Shown here: positions 36,924-44,111 of the stretch, piece after piece
How the letters are laid out: every line of letters starts with the position of its first letter
How positions within the stretch are numbered: position 1 is the first letter of the stretch
Source: Paenibacillus andongensis
Lineage (GTDB): Bacteria; Bacillota; Bacilli; Paenibacillales; NBRC-103111
Direction: 5' to 3'
Assembly (NCBI RefSeq): GCF_025369935.1
Contig: NZ_CP104467.1
Location: 707,501-771,500 of the forward strand
DNA length: 64,000 nt
Position numbers and translations under genes: made by a program
The notes under the pieces: model-generated
The model's database searches: none
Seen by the model: the letters and a program-made list of their open reading frames with translations, nothing else
What the model was told of the DNA's origin: nothing

Positions 36924-37558
36924 TTGAAGTCGTCAAGACACTTGTTGTCGATGATCATCCATTATTTGCGCGTGCGACCAAAACGTTATTAGAAGAGATT
37001 GATGGTATTGAAGTTGTCGGTGTTGTCGCTAATGCCAAACAATGCTTGGAACAAGTGGAGCTGCATCAGCCTGCTCTCGTATTTCTAGATTATCAACTCC
37101 CTGATCTACCCGGTACAGAAGTTGCGGCCCAGTTAAAGAATAGGTATCCGAATATGCATATTGTTATTTTTACGGGAATCGATGTGACGGGCATTTTAAA
37201 TAAATTAATCGAGATCAAAGTAAGTGGCGTTCTATCGAAGGAGTCGAGCGAACGAACGATTAAAAATATGGTGAATTGTATGTTGGATGGTCATACGATG
37301 CTGCCGTTATCCTTCTTTCACCAGATGCAATTAAGTGGGGAATCTACCAAGGATGACTGTGTGTTACTAGAAGAAGAAGTACTCATGATGAATATGTTGG
37401 TCAAGGGAGCGACTCATGAACAAATTGCGGAACGTATCTTTATGAGCAAGCGAACTGTCGATAATTATTTACGCAAGATTTACGATAAGTGGGGGGCAAA
37501 ATCAAGAACAGAAGCACTCGAGAAGTTTATTAAAAGCAAATATTACACCCAGGCATAA
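36920..37558 (+). CDS. comA: ComA-like response regulator (NarL/LuxR family)
   Basis: A 212-residue regulator: receiver domain with phospho-acceptor D57 (LVFLDYQLPDLPG) and a LuxR-type helix-turn-helix at the C-terminus (ATHEQIAERIFMSKRTVDNYLR, here cited as residues about 152-173). Length and order match Bacillus ComA (214 residues). The ATG lies in an ATGA overlap with comP and has AAGGAGGT upstream. Targets in this organism are unknown. Confidence 0.85.
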   Translation: MIEVVKTLVVDDHPLFARATKTLLEEIDGIEVVGVVANAKQCLEQVELHQPALVFLDYQLPDLPGTEVAAQLKNRYPNMHIVIFTGIDVTGILNKLIEIKVSGVLSKESSERTIKNMVNCMLDGHTMLPLSFFHQMQLSGESTKDDCVLLEEEVLMMNMLVKGATHEQIAERIFMSKRTVDNYLRKIYDKWGAKSRTEALEKFIKSKYYTQA

Positions 37559-37568
37559 GGAGGAAATG

Positions 37569-38489
37569 ATGCAGGACATCCAGCAGCATATGCATCGTGT
37601 TATTGATGACTATATTTATGTCGAAGATTTAAATACTCTGCTCAAATCTTTTGTAGATGACCAAGAAAAGGAAAATTGTACATGGTCTAAGGTCACGTTT
37701 TGCACGCACAAGATGCTAGGAGGAGACTCGCCTGACATTCATCGATTTGCTGCGGTGACAGAGCTGCTTATTCTAACTTTGGACATTATGGATGATTTGC
37801 AGGATCAAGATCAGGTTGGTAAGCCGTGGATGCAATGTCCACAAGCTGTTACCTTGAATGCTGTTATGGCACTGTTCATGGGATTTGTAGGAGAATTGGG
37901 GCACTTGCAGGTTAAAGATAAGATGCTGGTTGAGGTAAGTAAAATCATTTCGAGATCGATTAATGGCCAACAAAAAGATGTAACGAATGCGATATCAACC
38001 GTAGATGACTATCTGATGATGACGCAAGAGAAATCCGGTTCCTTATTCCGGCTTGCCTGTTTCATGGGCTATTCCTCATTGGAATGCACGGAGGAAACCA
38101 TTGAACAGATTCATCAATTAGCTGACTGTATTGGACTTATTCATCAAATTCAAAATGATATGAGAGATCTTACTCGGCTTGATGTGAAAAACGATGTGAT
38201 CGGTAAGAAACGAACGCTTCCTGTGTTGTATTTACTATCCATTGATGATGCGGCATTCAGCCCATTGAAAGCGTATTATGAGGGTGAAATTACCGCCGAC
38301 TTTCTGTTGGAGGAGAAAGAGAATTTTTTGCAAATGATTCAAGATTCCGGATGTATGGAATATGCCCGAATTGTTCAATCTGTTTGCATTCAAAAGGCCG
38401 AGGAGATCTATGAGAATTTGCAAGCCGTATCTCCATGGAAAGAAAGATTTAAGGAAATTACGTACAGAGATTTTCTGGATACGGACTAG
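37569..38489 (+). CDS. comQ: ComQ-like isoprenyl transferase
   Basis: A 306-residue all-alpha trans-isoprenyl-diphosphate synthase-fold protein. The first Asp-rich motif is DIMDDLQDQDQ near residue 78 and the second IQNDMRDL near residue 197, which bind the diphosphate through magnesium. In Bacillus, ComQ prenylates the Trp of ComX. Here the gene follows comA rather than preceding comX. ATG 37569 is preferred (AAGGAGG 5 nt upstream); ATG 37566 is closer than usual. Without the neighbours it could be called a polyprenyl synthase; with ComP, ComA and a Trp-ending peptide alongside, ComQ is the best reading. Confidence 0.82.
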   Translation: MQDIQQHMHRVIDDYIYVEDLNTLLKSFVDDQEKENCTWSKVTFCTHKMLGGDSPDIHRFAAVTELLILTLDIMDDLQDQDQVGKPWMQCPQAVTLNAVMALFMGFVGELGHLQVKDKMLVEVSKIISRSINGQQKDVTNAISTVDDYLMMTQEKSGSLFRLACFMGYSSLECTEETIEQIHQLADCIGLIHQIQNDMRDLTRLDVKNDVIGKKRTLPVLYLLSIDDAAFSPLKAYYEGEITADFLLEEKENFLQMIQDSGCMEYARIVQSVCIQKAEEIYENLQAVSPWKERFKEITYRDFLDTD

Positions 38490-38520
38490 GGGGCGAACAC
38501 TCGAGTTGGAAGAAGGGTCA

Positions 38521-38549
38521 TTGACAACTCTTCTCAATTAAAATAAAAT
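38521..38549 (+). promoter_or_regulatory. Catalase promoter
   Basis: Consensus TTGACA (38521-38526), 17-base spacer, TAAAAT (38544-38549). A transcript would start near 38556, inside the PerR-like box that follows. Confidence 0.85.
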
Positions 38550-38559
38550 GGATATTATA

Positions 38560-38574
38560 TAATAATAATTCTAA
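38560..38574 (-). promoter_or_regulatory. PerR/Fur-type box over the catalase transcription start
   Basis: On the minus strand TTAGAATTATTATTA matches the Per box TTATAATNATTATAA with two mismatches. It lies just after the -10, where a bound PerR would block transcription. Peroxide inactivation of PerR would then induce catalase, as in Bacillus katA. Confidence 0.7.
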
Positions 38575-38629
38575 ATAAAGTTACGCACTCATTTATTTAT
38601 CACACTCTAACCTATGAAGGAGAATGCAG

Positions 38630-40093
38630 ATGTCCCATAACCACTTAACAACGAACCAGGGTGCGCCTGTAGGCGATAACCAGAACTCACGGACAGCAGG
38701 CCAGAATGGACCGACACTACTAGAGGATTACCACTTATTAGAGAAGATTGCTCATTTCGATCGGGAACGTATTCCGGAACGTGTGGTTCATGCGCGCGGA
38801 GCGGGAGCTTTTGGAACCTTCACGGTTGAAAATTCGATGAAACGTTATACGAAAGCGGGCTTTCTAGCTGAAGTGGGCAAAGAAACGGCGGTATTCGTAC
38901 GCTTTTCCACCGTTATTCACGGGCAAGGATCACCTGAAACAGCACGCGATCCGCGTGGTTTCGCAGTTAAATTTTATACGGAAGAAGGCAATTACGATCT
39001 TGTCGGCAATAATCTGCCTGTTTTCTTTATCCGCGATGCGATGAAATTCCCTGACATGGTTCACTCCTTGAAACCTGCGCCTGACACGAATGTGCAGACA
39101 CCTGACCGCTATTGGGATTTCATGTCCCTGACACCGGAATCGACGCATATGCTGACTTGGGTATTCTCGGACTACGGCACACCAGCGAATTACCGTGAAA
39201 TGAATGGTTTCGGTGTTCATGCGTTTAAATGGATCAATTCCGTAGGGAATTATGTGTATGTGAAATATCACTGGAAACCGCATCAAGGCGTTCGTAATTT
39301 GAGCAAAGCCGAAGCATCAGCCATTCAGGGTGAGGATTTCAGCCATGCGACAAGAGATTTGTACGACCACATCGATCGCGGCGAATTCCCGAAATGGGAT
39401 CTGCATGTGCAGCTGCTGCAGCCTGAGGATTTGGATGCTTACGATTTTGATCCGTTGGACCCAACCAAAGTGTGGCCAGAAGACCTTATTCCCTTGCAAA
39501 AAGTAGGGACGATGACGTTAAACCGCAACGCGCAAAACTTTTTTGCTGATGTGGAGCAAGCAGCTTTTGCGCCAAGTGTGTTGGTATCAGGGATCGAGCC
39601 ATCGGAAGATAAGCTGCTGCAAGGCCGGCTTTTCTCCTACCCGGATACACAAAGACACCGTCTCGGTGCCAACTACCTGCAAATTCCGGTGAACTGCCCT
39701 TATGCAACTGTCAGCAACAACCAGCGTGATGGCGCTATGCAAATGAAGCCGCAGCCTGGCAGTGTGAATTATGAGCCGACTCGTCATGCCGATGCACCGA
39801 AAGAAGCACCGGAATTCCGCGACAGCAGCGCTCCACTGAACGGCTCCGCCGGTCGACAAAAAATCGCGAAAACCAATGATTTCGCACAAGCCGGAGACAC
39901 ATTCCGCAGCTTCAGCGAGCAAGAGCAAGCAAATTTCATTTCGAATCTGGTAGGCGACCTCTCGTCTGTTCACGAGAAATCGAAATTATTGGCGATTTGC
40001 AACTTCTACAGAGCGGATAGCAGACTGGGAGAAAGCTTGGCAGCAGGCCTGAACGTGGATATTTCGGGTTACTTACAACACTTGAATCGCTAA
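38630..40093 (+). CDS. katA: Catalase (heme, small-subunit type, KatA-like)
   Basis: A 487-residue clade 3 catalase, close in length to Bacillus KatA (483). The catalytic His region ERVVHARGAGAFGTF is near residue 52, the Asn region DPRGFAVKFYTEEGNYDLVGNN near 107-128, and the heme-ligand Tyr motif RLFSYPDTQRHRLG near 335. It disproportionates hydrogen peroxide in the cytosol. ATG 38630 is preferred because AAGGAG is 7 nt upstream; an ATG at 38624 is too close. The preceding promoter carries a PerR-like box, and a Fur-type gene follows in the same transcript. Confidence 0.96.
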   Translation: MSHNHLTTNQGAPVGDNQNSRTAGQNGPTLLEDYHLLEKIAHFDRERIPERVVHARGAGAFGTFTVENSMKRYTKAGFLAEVGKETAVFVRFSTVIHGQGSPETARDPRGFAVKFYTEEGNYDLVGNNLPVFFIRDAMKFPDMVHSLKPAPDTNVQTPDRYWDFMSLTPESTHMLTWVFSDYGTPANYREMNGFGVHAFKWINSVGNYVYVKYHWKPHQGVRNLSKAEASAIQGEDFSHATRDLYDHIDRGEFPKWDLHVQLLQPEDLDAYDFDPLDPTKVWPEDLIPLQKVGTMTLNRNAQNFFADVEQAAFAPSVLVSGIEPSEDKLLQGRLFSYPDTQRHRLGANYLQIPVNCPYATVSNNQRDGAMQMKPQPGSVNYEPTRHADAPKEAPEFRDSSAPLNGSAGRQKIAKTNDFAQAGDTFRSFSEQEQANFISNLVGDLSSVHEKSKLLAICNFYRADSRLGESLAAGLNVDISGYLQHLNR

Positions 40094-40101
40094 AGGCCAT
40101 C

Positions 40102-40127
40102 ATAAAATAAAATAAAATAAATAAATG
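40102..40127 (+). repeat. Short AT-rich tandem repeat between catalase and the Fur-type gene
   Basis: The unit ATAAA is repeated about three times and then continues as ATAA. No terminator is visible in the 62-base gap, so the downstream gene is probably read from the catalase promoter. Confidence 0.6.
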
Positions 40128-40155
40128 CCAATAAATCGAAGAGGAGGTTCCCATC

Positions 40156-40428
40156 ATGGTAAAGCATGATCTGAATCAAGCGCTGCAGCGAATGCGCGCC
40201 AAAAACATACCTTTAACACCGCAGCGGTGTGCCATACTTACGTTTCTATATGCCCAGGGCAGTTACACAACGGTCAAAGATATTTGTGAAGCATTGATCG
40301 TTAAATATCCCCATATGAATGCGATGACGGTTAACAGCAGCTTGCATGTGTTTAAACAGCTTGGTTTAGTTAATGAGTTGCCTGTAGCGGGTGCCTCTTT
40401 ACGATATGAAGCGGCAATTTGCTCGTAA
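40156..40428 (+). CDS. Fur/PerR-type protein with DNA-binding domain only
   Basis: A 90-residue protein matching the N-terminal winged-helix domain of PerR/Fur: TPQRCAILTFLYAQGS, then YPHMNAMTVNSSLHVFKQLGLVNEL. It stops where the hinge and metal-binding dimerisation domain should begin; no CxxC zinc site is present, and the DNA after the stop codon is a terminator rather than a frameshifted continuation. AGAGGAGG precedes the ATG. It may bind a PerR box as a non-sensing or weakly dimerising repressor, or modulate full-length PerR. It could also be a decaying remnant, although the reading frame is clean. Confidence 0.8.
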   Translation: MVKHDLNQALQRMRAKNIPLTPQRCAILTFLYAQGSYTTVKDICEALIVKYPHMNAMTVNSSLHVFKQLGLVNELPVAGASLRYEAAICS

Positions 40429-40444
40429 ATGGTTGGAAATAGGT

Positions 40445-40504
40445 AAGGCGCTGCAGCAGGAGAAGAGATAAGATTGCCTCTTCTCACGCTGCAGCGCCTT
40501 TTTT
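40445..40504. terminator. Bidirectional terminator between katA operon and dctB-like gene
   Basis: AAGGCGCTGCAGC (40445-40457) is perfectly complementary to GCTGCAGCGCCTT (40488-40500) with a T-run after it. Converging genes on both sides can use it. Confidence 0.9.
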
Positions 40505-40523
40505 AGTATAACCCTAGTTGCTG

Positions 40524-41579
40524 TTAAGAGCTTTCGCGTCTAAGTTCGTTCACAGCATCCATAAGCTCTTTGCCAATATAGGATCGAGCTTCTTCATATA
40601 CAGGCTCAAGCGCATGCTGCCATTCATCACGTTCCTCCTTGGTTAGGATGTGAATGTTCATCTGTCCAATCTTCTGCAGCTCATTCCATTGTTTGAGGTT
40701 GATCGCTATGGCATTTTGATTTGCCCAAATCGTCGTTTCCTGCATGGCCTCATGGATTGCTTTCTGATGCTCGGGGGATAACTTCTCCCAAAATACTTTA
40801 TTCACTAACACGCCATAACCAAGATAAGCATGATTGCTGATGGTCAAATATTTTTGGACCTGATACAGCTTTTTAGAGTAAATGTTCGAAATCGTATTCT
40901 CTCCACCGTCTACCAGACCGGATTCCATGCTGCGGTATACTTGGTTAAAAGGAATAGGGACAGGCTTCGCATTCAGATGACGAAATTGGGATTCAATAAC
41001 CTTGCTTGGAAGAATTCGAAATGTTAAATCTCGAAAATCTTCCGGATGGACGAGCATGCCGCGGCCCGAGGTCATCTGCTGAAATCCACCTGCCCAAAAA
41101 CTTAGTCCGATAATGCCATTTTCCTCAAGCTTTCCCATTAGGATTTCTCCAATCTTGCCTTGGAACGCCTTCCCTACAGCTTCTTCATTTTGGAAAGCAA
41201 ATGGGAGATCCATCGCCATCCACTCAGGTACGACCTCGGATATATTGGAGAAGCTTGGCGCAATCATTTGAATGCTGCCTCCCTGCAAAGCCGCAACTTC
41301 TTCCGTTTCATTGTATAAAGTACTGTTCGGAAACAACTCTACTTTGATGGTGTCATTTGTTTTTTCTTTAACCAATCGGGCGAACTCTTGAGCGGCTAAA
41401 CCTTTGGGTGTATTTTCCGCTACACTAAAGCTGAATCGGATGACCTTTTGTTGGCCGAGTCCGATCTGCTCATCATCATTGACAAGCGGGCCATTATTAA
41501 ATTGCCAGGAGAAACCGAATCCCAACGCTGTCAGGAGGCCGATTAAAAGAAACATAGTGATACCGACAAACGTTCTCAT
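40524..41579 (-). CDS. dctB: TRAP-type C4-dicarboxylate-binding protein (DctB-like)
   Basis: About 351 residues, DctP family. A hydrophobic N-terminal segment (FVGITMFLLIGLLTALGFGF) exports or anchors it; the mature domain contains FSVAENTPKGLAAQEFARLV, the WAGGFQQMTSGRGM loop, and RILPSKVIESQFRHLNAKPV with the conserved Arg that binds carboxylates. No TRAP membrane subunits are nearby. In Bacillus subtilis, DctB works as an extracellular co-sensor for DctS/DctR, and the same neighbours are here, divergently arranged. The start is uncertain between ATG 41591 and ATG 41579; the latter has GGGGGT five bases upstream. Confidence 0.85.
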   Translation of the reverse strand: MRTFVGITMFLLIGLLTALGFGFSWQFNNGPLVNDDEQIGLGQQKVIRFSFSVAENTPKGLAAQEFARLVKEKTNDTIKVELFPNSTLYNETEEVAALQGGSIQMIAPSFSNISEVVPEWMAMDLPFAFQNEEAVGKAFQGKIGEILMGKLEENGIIGLSFWAGGFQQMTSGRGMLVHPEDFRDLTFRILPSKVIESQFRHLNAKPVPIPFNQVYRSMESGLVDGGENTISNIYSKKLYQVQKYLTISNHAYLGYGVLVNKVFWEKLSPEHQKAIHEAMQETTIWANQNAIAINLKQWNELQKIGQMNIHILTKEERDEWQHALEPVYEEARSYIGKELMDAVNELRRESS

Positions 41580-41673
41580 AGCGACCCCCATTTGTTCTGT
41601 ATAATAAATTCAGTGTAACATAATGTAGGATGATGTTTGAAATTAACGGTAAGCTGAAAGTAGGTGATCGGCT

Positions 41674-43278
41674 TTGAAGATCAAGGGTCTTCGCATGAAT
41701 TGGAAAATTACAATCCTGTCGTTCGGCATCGTTTTATTTGCGATATGTATCGGCGGTATCATTTTAATAGGCCGTGTGATTCACCTTCAGGAACAGGAGC
41801 TAGGACAGAGATTGCTTGTTACTGCGCGCACAGTTACCCAATTGCCATCTATAATCAGCGGACTATCGGAACAAAGCAAAAGGCAGGAAATTAATCCGGT
41901 CACCGAACGTATACGCATTATTAATGACGTTGATTATATTGTTGTCATGGATATGAATGGCATTCGTTGGTCACACCCGTCATCTTCCCGGATCGGGGAG
42001 CCTTCGCAAGGGGAGGACGAGCATGCTGCATTTGCGGAGCATACGTATCTTTCCAAGGCAAAAGGTGAACAGGGGACAGCGCTTAGAGCCTTCGTACCTG
42101 TCATGAATGAGCTGCACGAACAGGTAGGTGTCGTATTGGTTGGGAAGCTGGTGCCGGGACTAACGGGGATCATTCTCGACATGCGGGGGCAAATTTATGT
42201 GACGGTATTTTTGTCTTTGCTATTTGGTATTTGGGGTTCGTGGATGCTTTCAAGGCATATTAAGGAGCAGATGTTTCGCTTGGAGCCTGAGGAAATCGCT
42301 CAGCTGGTCGTAGAGCGAACCGCCACGTTCAATGCGATGCATGAAGGCGTAATTGCCATTGACAGCCGCGAATACATAACGGTTTTTAACGATAAAGCCA
42401 AAAGAATGCTGCAAATCGAAGGGGATGTCCTGGGCCGCCCTATTCGTGAAGTGCTGCCGGATACGAGACTTCCAGAAATTTTGCAGTTTAACCATGCTAT
42501 TTACAACCAAGAGCTGCAAGTGGGTCCTGCTCAAATTCTGAGTAATCGGGTTCCTATTAAAGTAGGTCATCAAACGGTTGGGGCCGTAGCTATTTTTCAA
42601 GATCGCTCGGAGGTGACCAAAATCGCGGAAGAGTTGACCGGAGTAAGGGCATTTGTTGACGCACTTCGTGTGCAGAACCATGAATATATGAATAAGCTGC
42701 ATACCATCGGTGGTTTGATCCAGCTTAATCATAAGCAGAAGGCGCTGGACTATTTGTTCGAAACGGTGGAGGCGCAATCCGAGCTTAGCAGCTTTGTCTC
42801 GAGCAGGATTGCCAATGAGAGCGCTGCGGGTTTACTATTGGGGAAAATCAGCCGCGGCAGAGAGTTGGGCATCGATGTTCGTTTGGACAGGGCAAGCAGG
42901 TTGATGCGTTTTCCAGATCATTTGGATCAACACGACGTTGTGGTCATCTTGGGCAATCTGATTGAGAATGCTTTTGACGCCTTGAAGCAGAAGGAAGGCA
43001 GTAAAGAGGTCATTATCAGTATCGAGCAGGATGATGAAGTATTTTCTATTTTGGTCGAGGACAATGGGAAAGGTATGAGTGAGGAAACCAGAAGTCGCAT
43101 GTTTGAGCGAGGCTTCTCCACAAATGCTGACGAGGGCAGGGGCATTGGTTTGTATTTAATCCATAATATTGTGAACAAATGCGGGGCTCATCTAGAAGTG
43201 GAGTCCACACTTGGTGTGGGAACGAGCTTCATCCTTACTTTCCCCATGCATTCAAGAGAGGAAGAAACTCATGCATAG
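41674..43278 (+). CDS. dctS: DctS-like sensor histidine kinase (CitA/DcuS family)
   Basis: A 534-residue membrane kinase. It has a first membrane segment near residues 12-35, an extracellular PAS/Cache sensor to about 170, a second segment near 172-194, a cytoplasmic PAS domain (220-300) and a kinase module. The H box RVQNHEYMNKLHTIGGL carries H336, as in citrate/fumarate sensors; NLIENAFDAL, EDNGKGMS and GRGIGLYLIHNIV are the ATP boxes. The TTG start is supported by AGGTGATC about 5 nt upstream. It senses C4-dicarboxylates, probably with the divergent DctB-like protein. Overlaps the regulator gene. Confidence 0.88.
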   Translation: MKIKGLRMNWKITILSFGIVLFAICIGGIILIGRVIHLQEQELGQRLLVTARTVTQLPSIISGLSEQSKRQEINPVTERIRIINDVDYIVVMDMNGIRWSHPSSSRIGEPSQGEDEHAAFAEHTYLSKAKGEQGTALRAFVPVMNELHEQVGVVLVGKLVPGLTGIILDMRGQIYVTVFLSLLFGIWGSWMLSRHIKEQMFRLEPEEIAQLVVERTATFNAMHEGVIAIDSREYITVFNDKAKRMLQIEGDVLGRPIREVLPDTRLPEILQFNHAIYNQELQVGPAQILSNRVPIKVGHQTVGAVAIFQDRSEVTKIAEELTGVRAFVDALRVQNHEYMNKLHTIGGLIQLNHKQKALDYLFETVEAQSELSSFVSSRIANESAAGLLLGKISRGRELGIDVRLDRASRLMRFPDHLDQHDVVVILGNLIENAFDALKQKEGSKEVIISIEQDDEVFSILVEDNGKGMSEETRSRMFERGFSTNADEGRGIGLYLIHNIVNKCGAHLEVESTLGVGTSFILTFPMHSREEETHA

Positions 43279-43984
43279 AGTCGTACTGATTGAGGATGAT
43301 CCGATGGTTCTTGAAGTGAACAGGCAGTTTGTTGAACGGGTTCCCGGCTTTGAGATTGTAGGGACATCCTCTAATGGTGTGGATGGCATCGAGAAAGTTC
43401 GTGATTTGAAGCCTGACCTCGTCATTCTAGATATCTATATGCCGGGTCAAAATGGAACCGAATTGCTGCAGCAGATCCGAAATGAACAGTTACAGACAGA
43501 TGCCATTGTCATTACGGCCGCTAATGACATTCCAACGATTCAGCGAATGCTTCATCATGGGGCAGTAGACTATATCATGAAGCCTTTTAAGTTTGAACGG
43601 GTCCGAGAGGCACTGGAAAATTACCGGATGATGAAGAATAGATTAGGGACAGAATTAACGTTATCGCAGGTTGAACTGGATCAATTATTACATAGAAACG
43701 GGGGAGAACCGATTCATGGATCACCTTCCGTTAGCATGCAAATGGATTTGCCCAAAGGTCTGCAAGCACTGACGATGAAACAGGTTATGCTGTTTCTGAT
43801 GCAGCAGACCAAATCGTTATCCGCCGAAGAAGTTGCTGAGGGCGTAGGATTGGCAAGAGTTACGGCACGCCGGTATCTGGAATTTTTGGAGAAGAACAAG
43901 CACGTGAAGCTAGACCTTGAATATGGCGGGATTGGACGCCCGATTAATAGGTATGTTTGGATGGCTGAGGATAAAAGATCATAA
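43271..43984 (+). CDS. dctR: DctR-like response regulator (CitB family)
   Basis: A 238-residue regulator: receiver with phospho-acceptor D54 (LVILDIYMPGQNG) and a C-terminal winged/HTH domain typical of CitB/DctR regulators (LSAEEVAEGVGLARVTARRY; RPINRYVWM). ATG 43271 follows AGAGG by about ten bases and overlaps the kinase stop codon. It probably activates the malic enzyme and transporter genes downstream. Confidence 0.88.
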   Translation: MHRVVLIEDDPMVLEVNRQFVERVPGFEIVGTSSNGVDGIEKVRDLKPDLVILDIYMPGQNGTELLQQIRNEQLQTDAIVITAANDIPTIQRMLHHGAVDYIMKPFKFERVREALENYRMMKNRLGTELTLSQVELDQLLHRNGGEPIHGSPSVSMQMDLPKGLQALTMKQVMLFLMQQTKSLSAEEVAEGVGLARVTARRYLEFLEKNKHVKLDLEYGGIGRPINRYVWMAEDKRS

Positions 43985-43990
43985 GTCAAA

Positions 43991-44037
43991 GTGAAGATCA
44001 AAAAGACCATAAGTACCAATATGGTCAAATTCTTCAC
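43991..44037 (+). promoter_or_regulatory. Nested inverted repeats between dctR and malic enzyme genes
   Basis: Outer arms GTGAAGA (43991-43997) and TCTTCAC (44031-44037) enclose inner arms GACCATA (44005-44011) and TATGGTC (44020-44026). There is only a weak T-rich tail, so it may be a partial terminator, a DctR operator or an mRNA processing hairpin. Confidence 0.5.
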
Positions 44038-44045
44038 GCCTTCTT

Positions 44046-44060
44046 TTGAAAGCGATATCA
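44046..44060 (+). promoter_or_regulatory. Perfect CcpA cre site before the malic enzyme
   Basis: TTGAAAGCGATATCA matches WTGNAARCGNWWNCA at every position. It is 52 bases before the GTG start, so CcpA could repress transcription or block elongation into malic enzyme and dctP when glucose is present. Confidence 0.85.
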
Positions 44061-44099
44061 TGAAAACAGAAACAGATGAAACAAATTCTGATATCGCTT
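44050..44099 (+). promoter_or_regulatory. 11-bp perfect inverted repeat spanning the cre site and reaching the ribosome site
   Basis: AAGCGATATCA (44050-44060) is repeated inverted as TGATATCGCTT (44089-44099). The second arm ends directly before GAGGTGA, the ribosome site of the malic enzyme, so the RNA hairpin could affect translation as well as CcpA affecting DNA. Confidence 0.7.
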
Positions 44100-44111
44100 G
44101 AGGTGAAGAAC

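Noticed and set aside
40429..40504. Frameshifted C-terminal half of the Fur-type protein
   Set aside because: The DNA after the stop is a terminator hairpin; no frame shows CxxC or His-rich metal sites.
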